A DNA stretch of 64,000 bases from Moniliophthora roreri. Taxonomy: Eukaryota; Basidiomycota; Agaricomycetes; Agaricales; Marasmiaceae. This document shows, in pieces, positions 59,201 to 64,000 of this stretch. The translations under genes and the position numbers were made by a program. The stretch lies in contig LATX02000154.1 in NCBI GenBank assembly GCA_001466705.2, positions 558,001 to 622,000 on the forward strand, written 5' to 3'. Positions within the stretch are counted from its first letter, which is position 1. The number at the start of each line of letters is the position of its first letter. The notes below the pieces were generated by a model that was given only the letters and a program-made list of their open reading frames with translations, had not been told where the DNA came from and made no database searches.

Positions 59201-60846
59201 GTGAAAGGACTCTGTTCTCGGACATCATTTCCTAGGTTTGTGTGTCAGAAGTCTAAACAACTTCGCGATCCAAACATAACCTTCTTACAAGAATAACCTC
59301 GCTATTCAAGATAGATTTTTTTATCTGCAGAAATATTTAAGTAGTTAGTATTGCAAACCATGTGGAGACGTACCTTCGAAGGACAACTACCGTCAAGTAG
59401 AAGTTTGTATTTACATTTCCTGTGCCTCCAGGCCAACTTGTCTAGCATGGGCAATACTTGCCTCAGGCGTTTCGGCGTTCTGATTCTGTGGTTCCGATCA
59501 CTGGCCAATTTCTACCAAGAAGTTAACATCCCCTCGTGTATCATTAATAGAATACACACTACACGACATACCTCGATGTCCTGATCGCGATTCACAAAGT
59601 CGGGGACTTGGTACGCTTCACGCTCGGAGAATTTGAAGAAGTGGAAGGCATTTGGTAGGCCGTATTGTCGAGGGAAGATGTACTTAGCTAGACGCCTGGC
59701 ATTTGATTGCTGTATCTGTGGATTCGGATCCTGTACTGTGGTTACCGGGAGGTCATTTTGTGGGAAGGGCGAATCTAGACGATTAAGTATGTCTACACAC
59801 GGCTCGGGTAAGTCAGTGTACTAACGTGAGGATAAATGGGGACTAACGATTGGGCGGCAGTCCGATAGTAATTTGATTGGAACGACTGGAATGTTGGGAA
59901 TACACAGGTCGTGCGTAGAACATACGTTGTCGGATAAGAGAAACTCCAGCAGGAGAACGTCTAGATTATGAAGATGAGGCAAGGAAAATCGATATTAATG
60001 GTACGTACTCAGTATACGCCTCAGTCTTTGTTCGATCTGTAGGACGTCGACCTGGATAGATCTTTAAACGCTTAACTGGTTTGTCATGGTGATCGTTTGG
60101 TAGGCATTTTCGTTTACGAGTCATACGATTCAATTCTGGAAGATCTTCACGTGTCTCTGGCTTTGGGAGAGAGTATATAGGCTTGCCGGTCATCTGGCAG
60201 AGACACCCATTTGGTAAAATGGTGAATACATATGCCTTCGTCAAGAGATGTATCATGGTGGGCCGCCCGATCCTACAACACGACTATTAGCTATGTAGAC
60301 AATACAGACGAGAAAATAATCCAACACGTGTACCAAAACGTTCCAATGTTGCGCATGAAGGGCCGTGACAATGGTATTTACTGCAAAGTTCGAGACACCG
60401 TGTTCCGACATCTGTAGACGATTTAAGCATCGGTAATGACCTGTGTTTGAATATTTTTACCTTGTACCCTAGTGTCAAGACATTCGGCACTTTGCTGCCT
60501 AGAATGATTTTTTGACACGAAGGAATGACCTATTAGTGTTACTAAACATTCAGACTCTTCCAGGTTTTGGAGGCGATTCGTTAACACACACATCATACAT
60601 ACTGATATCTTCACCTTGGACCGGAGATACTGGAGGAGCATCTTGATGTAGAGAGAATTCGGAAGCGACATAAGTCCCTTCGAGAAATCCTTGGTACGTA
60701 GACCCGGCTACTCCATCCAGCGTTGGGGTAAGCTCGACACTAGACACAGATTGGAGCGACGCCACGTAATGACCAAGGGTCGTCACATATGTGAAGTATC
60801 TCTTCAGCAGAGATACACTGGAAAGTTTGTCTCTTGAGTCAGACAT
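56252..60846 (-). CDS. TERT: Telomerase reverse transcriptase
   Basis: Catalytic subunit of telomerase, at least 17 exons. Start ATG 60846 (LLKRYFTYVTTLGHYV, TEN domain; then NVLTLGYK|MSEHGVSNFAVNTIVTALHA and LPNGCLCQMTGKP). A central segment has LIRQRMFYARPVY (about 59930) and the RNA-binding domain YIFPRQYGLPNAFHFF, KCKYKLLLDGSCPSK and CVIPKSFWGSKSNFK. RT motifs: 1/2 YVTESAVFRNRILYFRQDDW and RLLPKELGVRPIVNL (58590-58340); A LYFAKVDVQACFDTI (about 57990); B' IIGIPQGSTLSTILCSFFYG (about 57440); C LLRNVDDYLFIST (about 57260); E FPWCGYLIDM (about 57040). All three catalytic Asp are present. The C-terminal extension ends at 56252 (CRLGIHAFHTVLSRKPTEY). One splice near 59865 is unresolved; all others keep frame. 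It shares its 5' side with the divergent gene at 61120. Confidence 0.92.
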
Positions 60847-61119
60847 GGATAGTTGCTGCGTCTAAAAGGTCATTGTACAAGGTAAGGCGCGCAGTGTGTG
60901 ACCGTAACTGTAATAAACCAAACGCGACCAAACGCGACCAAATGCAACTGATTAGCCGAGTCTCGGCACGTTGACCGCTTCCACGACAATACAGTATCAT
61001 CATGTATGGCGACACCGTTTCTCCGCAACGTCGTTCTATCTTCGCCATTACTTTAGGAATCGATTTCAAAGCGATCCCGAGTGACTGACAAATATCTCTC
61101 GGACATTTCTTGACTTGAT
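60847..61119. promoter_or_regulatory. Bidirectional promoter region, TERT and Ca3427-like gene
   Basis: The 273 bp between the two divergent start codons must serve both genes. It contains a short direct repeat AAACGCGACC (60918-60937, two and a half copies of CCAAACGCGA). No TATA box is clear on either side. Confidence 0.5.
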
Positions 61120-62471
61120 ATGCCTCTCAGAATTGGTTACGGTGAGTACTAGTTTTGAATGGGGACCCAACTCGATATCTCGTCTTTTTCACTGGTAGTC
61201 CGCGAGCATTTCTCTTCTCCTCTTCTTCAATTCGCCGAAGCTGACGGAGGGAAAACGTTTACTCTCGTCGAATGTCCAAGTAAGCACTAGGAACACCTCC
61301 CCGAATCCCAGGACCTATTCTCATGCAAACGACAGGTGGAACTGGTCAATTGATCTCCCGACTCACTAAGGACGAGATCGACGTAGCGATGTACGTTCTT
61401 ACCACGCATTTTCTGAACGCTCGTATTTAGTATACTCGTAGTGCACTCACCGACCCTCTGATTTCGGGTATCGCCAACGGATCCAAGGTTTACAAGCTTG
61501 TAGGAAGCTACGTTACGACTCCTCTGAACTGGTAGGCTATAACTCACGACTGAATATATCCTTTTTATCTTATGAACTTTAAGGGCCGTCATTACTGGCA
61601 AGGATTCAAAGTATAACTCCATTGCTGATTTGAAGGATACGACTGTGGGCATCTCACGCATTGGAAGGTGAAGCCTTGCACTACAGTTGCATGTTCCCGT
61701 AACTGAGCAACCCTTCAGCGGGAGTCAGACCATGGCTTATGTGATGGCTCTCCAACAAGGGTGGTCTTCCGACAGTATCAAGTTTAAGGGTGAGTAAAGC
61801 AGCAAACTCACGCAACTGAGACTTCCCTTTTATCTAACTCTTTTGCAGTTAACAACGATATTCGTGGCCTCATCAATTCTGTTAACGATGGAACCACTAG
61901 TGTTTTCATGTGGGAGTGGTTCACAACTAAGCCATACCTTGATGCAGGCGAAGTTCGCTTTGTGAGACTAAGCCAGTCTAGCCTGATACCCCGATACTGA
62001 CATACTCTGTCAGATTGGGTCAGTTCCGACGCCTTGGCCATCTTGGTTGGCTGCAGCTCAACCTAGTGTCAACGCGGGGGCTCTAAAGACATTCCTCTCG
62101 ACGCTCTCCAACTACGTTCGAGACTTCCATTCTGCTGAGAGCCGAGCAACCAAAAATGTCGAATTCATCAAGGATAAGTTTGGGTATCCCGAACAGGACA
62201 TCTTGGTACGCGTACGATCAAGAGTCGAGGGTCCTTTCTTCTGACTCCCAATAGGAATGGCAAAAAACTGTTGGATATCCGGAAGATTGTCTTGTTATTC
62301 CCAAGAAGGTCGTTGCAGACACACTGAGGTATGCATTATTGTTGTAAGGCGGTCGAAATTTGCTCACATTCTATATTCAGCGTCCTCGAGAAAGCTAATG
62401 TTGTCAAATCCCCCGAAGGGGGCTTCAATATCGAAGACTTTATCAACAGTGAGATCGTCAAATTGACGTAG
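61120..62471 (+). CDS. Ca3427-like periplasmic-binding-fold (PBP2) protein
   Basis: Start ATG 61120 (MPLRIGYVREHFSSPLL). At least eight short introns are removed, all keeping frame, to give about 295 aa. Conserved blocks: GTGQLISRLTKDEIDVAIALTDPL, KVYKLVGSYVTTPLNWAVIT, ADLKDTTVGISRIGSGSQTM, GTTSVFMWEWFTTKP and FIGSVPTPWPSW. The pattern (GYVxEHF, DVAIALTE, GISRIGSGS, FMWEWFTTKP) is that of the fungal PBP2_Ca3427_like family, a cytosolic version of substrate-binding proteins related to NMT1/THI5-like sequences. The ligand is unknown. It lies divergently from TERT, 273 bp between start codons. Stop at 62471. Confidence 0.88.
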
Positions 62472-62788
62472 AACAGGATATGCAACAGAGAAGAAATGTC
62501 TTCAATGTACTATAGGAATAATAAGAGGTGCCAATGCACCAGAAAGTTGTACGAGTCCGACAAGCAACGTCAATACACTTGTAATTAAGCTCTCTTGTCG
62601 CGCTCGACGATATACATAAACCAGGGGACGCAAAGCAGTCTATTTCGTGGAATCGGCATGGTAGTGAGTACATTGTTACTTTGTGAAAAATCAAGACCAT
62701 ATTCAACCAATAGATAAAAACGCAAATGCCCAACCACAAGCAATCGACCGTATCATCGTTCAATCTGATTTGACCTCCATTTCTTCGT
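62472..62788. other. Intergenic stretch between convergent genes
   Basis: No gene seen; 3' flanks of the two convergent neighbours. Confidence 0.5.
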
Positions 62789-64000
62789 TCACGTCTGCTT
62801 GCTTGGGGTATTTACTTTCGTATCTTTGCTTGTTCCTTCTTCAGATTCGCGAGTCGGTGCCTTATCTGTTGACTGCTCCGGACTTCCCTCTCCTTTTAGC
62901 TCGCCCTCGTTCTGTTTAGGTTGCTCGGCCAAGCTTCCTGAACGGTCATTCGTGGCCGAGCGTGATCTGCTCGAGCCAATCTCCAGCAAGTTTTCCTGGT
63001 TCTGCGAAGATTTCCGCTTCTCCTTACGCCCTTCAATTACCTCTCTCTTCCAACCTTCATTGACCATCGGGACCTTGAGCGCAATGTTTTGGCCAGTCTC
63101 GACGGCTTTCTGCTTTCCCTTCCGAGTCACTTCGTTTTGCCTCTTTTTCCACTTGGCTAAGTGCTCGATTCTGAGGAAGTGCCTGGTTGAGAACGGAGGT
63201 AATTCGATGTGACAGTGTAGATTACTCACCCCCAAAGTGCAGCTTCGGCCTTGCTGACTCTTGCCTTACGCAAATCCAGTCCCCGCGCTTCCATCGCATC
63301 CAGGAATTTATGGAAATGCTAAACCAGTGTATTAGCCAACCGAAGCTCGATGGCAAGACCACTTACGGCGACGGATGTCCTGGGGTCAAGATGTCAATAC
63401 ACATGGAGTAAGACGACGACACATGGGCTTACCTGTAATGGCCAGACAAAGGAGACAGAGTATAAACCAAACCACCTTTGACAGATATTAATCCTGCCGA
63501 AGTGACCAAGCCACCTCCTAAGAACGTTGAATGCTGGAACTTTCCGGTGTCTGTGTTTCTGGAAGTTGGTAACGAGCTTACGAACGGCTTCCACAATCAC
63601 CTTTGATCCCGACAAAAAGATTATCTTCGAGCGGCTGTCAGCGTAAGCGTAACGAAAGTACTGGCTCAACTCACAATTCCGATCCTAAAGAGAAATAAGA
63701 ACAATGATACGTGTACCACAGATTGAGGGCTTACCGTAACCCATATCCAAGTATTCCGCCGCACGGTTTTCCTCAGTAAGCGGTTTAAAATTCCTCTCGG
63801 TGTGAAATACTTCCGCAGAGTTCGCGACCATGCATATTTTCCTTTCGGCTGATCAACATAGTGCGTGGCAGCGTTGGAATCTAAGCTTGAAGAAGAGACA
63901 GACGACTCGAAGCTGTCGCGTTCCTTGATTGGTCGTTCTGGTAAATCTTCAGGTACTATCCCGCTTCCATCTCCAGAATCTTTCCAGTGTCCTGGCGTTG
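62789..64000 (-). CDS. Unrecognised protein, C-terminal part (5' end outside window)
   Basis: Continues beyond 64000. Spliced pieces in order: DLPERPIKERDSFESSVSSS, KYAWSRTLRKYFTPRGILNR, an intron (63735-63687), YADSRSKIIFLSGSKVIVEA, HRKVPAFNVLRRWLGHFGRI, CQRWFGLYSVSFVWPLQ, an intron, HFHKFLDAMEARGLDLRKARV, an intron (63229-63189), then LRIEHLAKWKKRQNEVTRKG and a long Lys/Glu/Ser-rich tail ending VNTPSKQT at 62789. The Trp/Arg-rich blocks are ordered and look conserved, but I do not recognise the family. A hydrophobic stretch around FGLYSVSFVWPL is too short to be sure of a membrane span. Confidence 0.6.

Noticed and set aside
56252..60846. A non-LTR retrotransposon or group II intron reverse transcriptase
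   Set aside because: The TEN and RNA-binding domain motifs, the TERT-specific motif wording (VDDYLFI, FPWCGYLIDM, FWGSKSNFK), dense introns and absence of endonuclease or integrase sequence point to TERT.

Overview
This window is nuclear DNA of a filamentous basidiomycete, most likely an Agaricomycete. Nearly every recognisable gene is split by short GT-AG introns of about 50-60 nt. The gene content is typical of mushrooms: an aryl-alcohol-oxidase-like GMC flavoenzyme, F-box/LRR-like proteins, a DUF6535 pseudogene and several Agaricomycete-type conserved hypothetical families. No bacterial operon structure, rRNA or tRNA was seen. Exon borders were inferred by eye from splice sites and reading frame. 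Where the spliced length was checked (GMC copy 1, 600 aa; MDR copy A, 354 aa) it is an exact multiple of three.

Layout. 0-13 kb is a redox/detoxification cluster: a GMC oxidase (304-2600) with a broken tandem copy (3095-5116), two intact tandem medium-chain reductases (6005-7504, 8206-9674), an aldo/keto reductase (9912-11399, minus) and a third, dead reductase copy (12090-12929). 14.5-21.1 kb is a large imperfect palindrome with arms of about 2.4 kb around a spacer carrying its own small membrane-protein gene; each arm carries a differently damaged copy of a 3'-5' exonuclease gene and a copy of a Gln-rich repeat protein. 21.15-25.5 kb holds two adjacent Tc1/mariner elements with TA target sites. 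The first carries a DD34E transposase plus a convergent passenger gene. 26.4-30.1 kb is a second palindrome: two diverged, divergently transcribed kinase-like paralogues whose last 60-odd codons and 3' flanks are practically identical.

30-46 kb is looser accessory sequence: a conserved hypothetical gene, an F-box gene, a multipass membrane protein, a DUF6535 pseudogene and a dispersed repeat found whole at 36-37.4 kb and split at 41.7/45 kb. 46.6-64 kb looks like the stable core: a long Ser/Pro-rich protein with an F-box-like start, IWS1/Spn1, an unknown membrane protein, a double-DUF427 protein, a WPGY/HRGG-family hypothetical, glutathione peroxidase, telomerase reverse transcriptase (TERT, 56252-60846, minus), a divergently transcribed Ca3427-like periplasmic-binding-fold protein, and a partial unknown gene at the end.

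The observations with most novelty value are the two-gene Tc1/mariner element, the two palindromes (one with a sharp conversion-like boundary inside a coding sequence), and the TERT gene with its full set of catalytic motifs.
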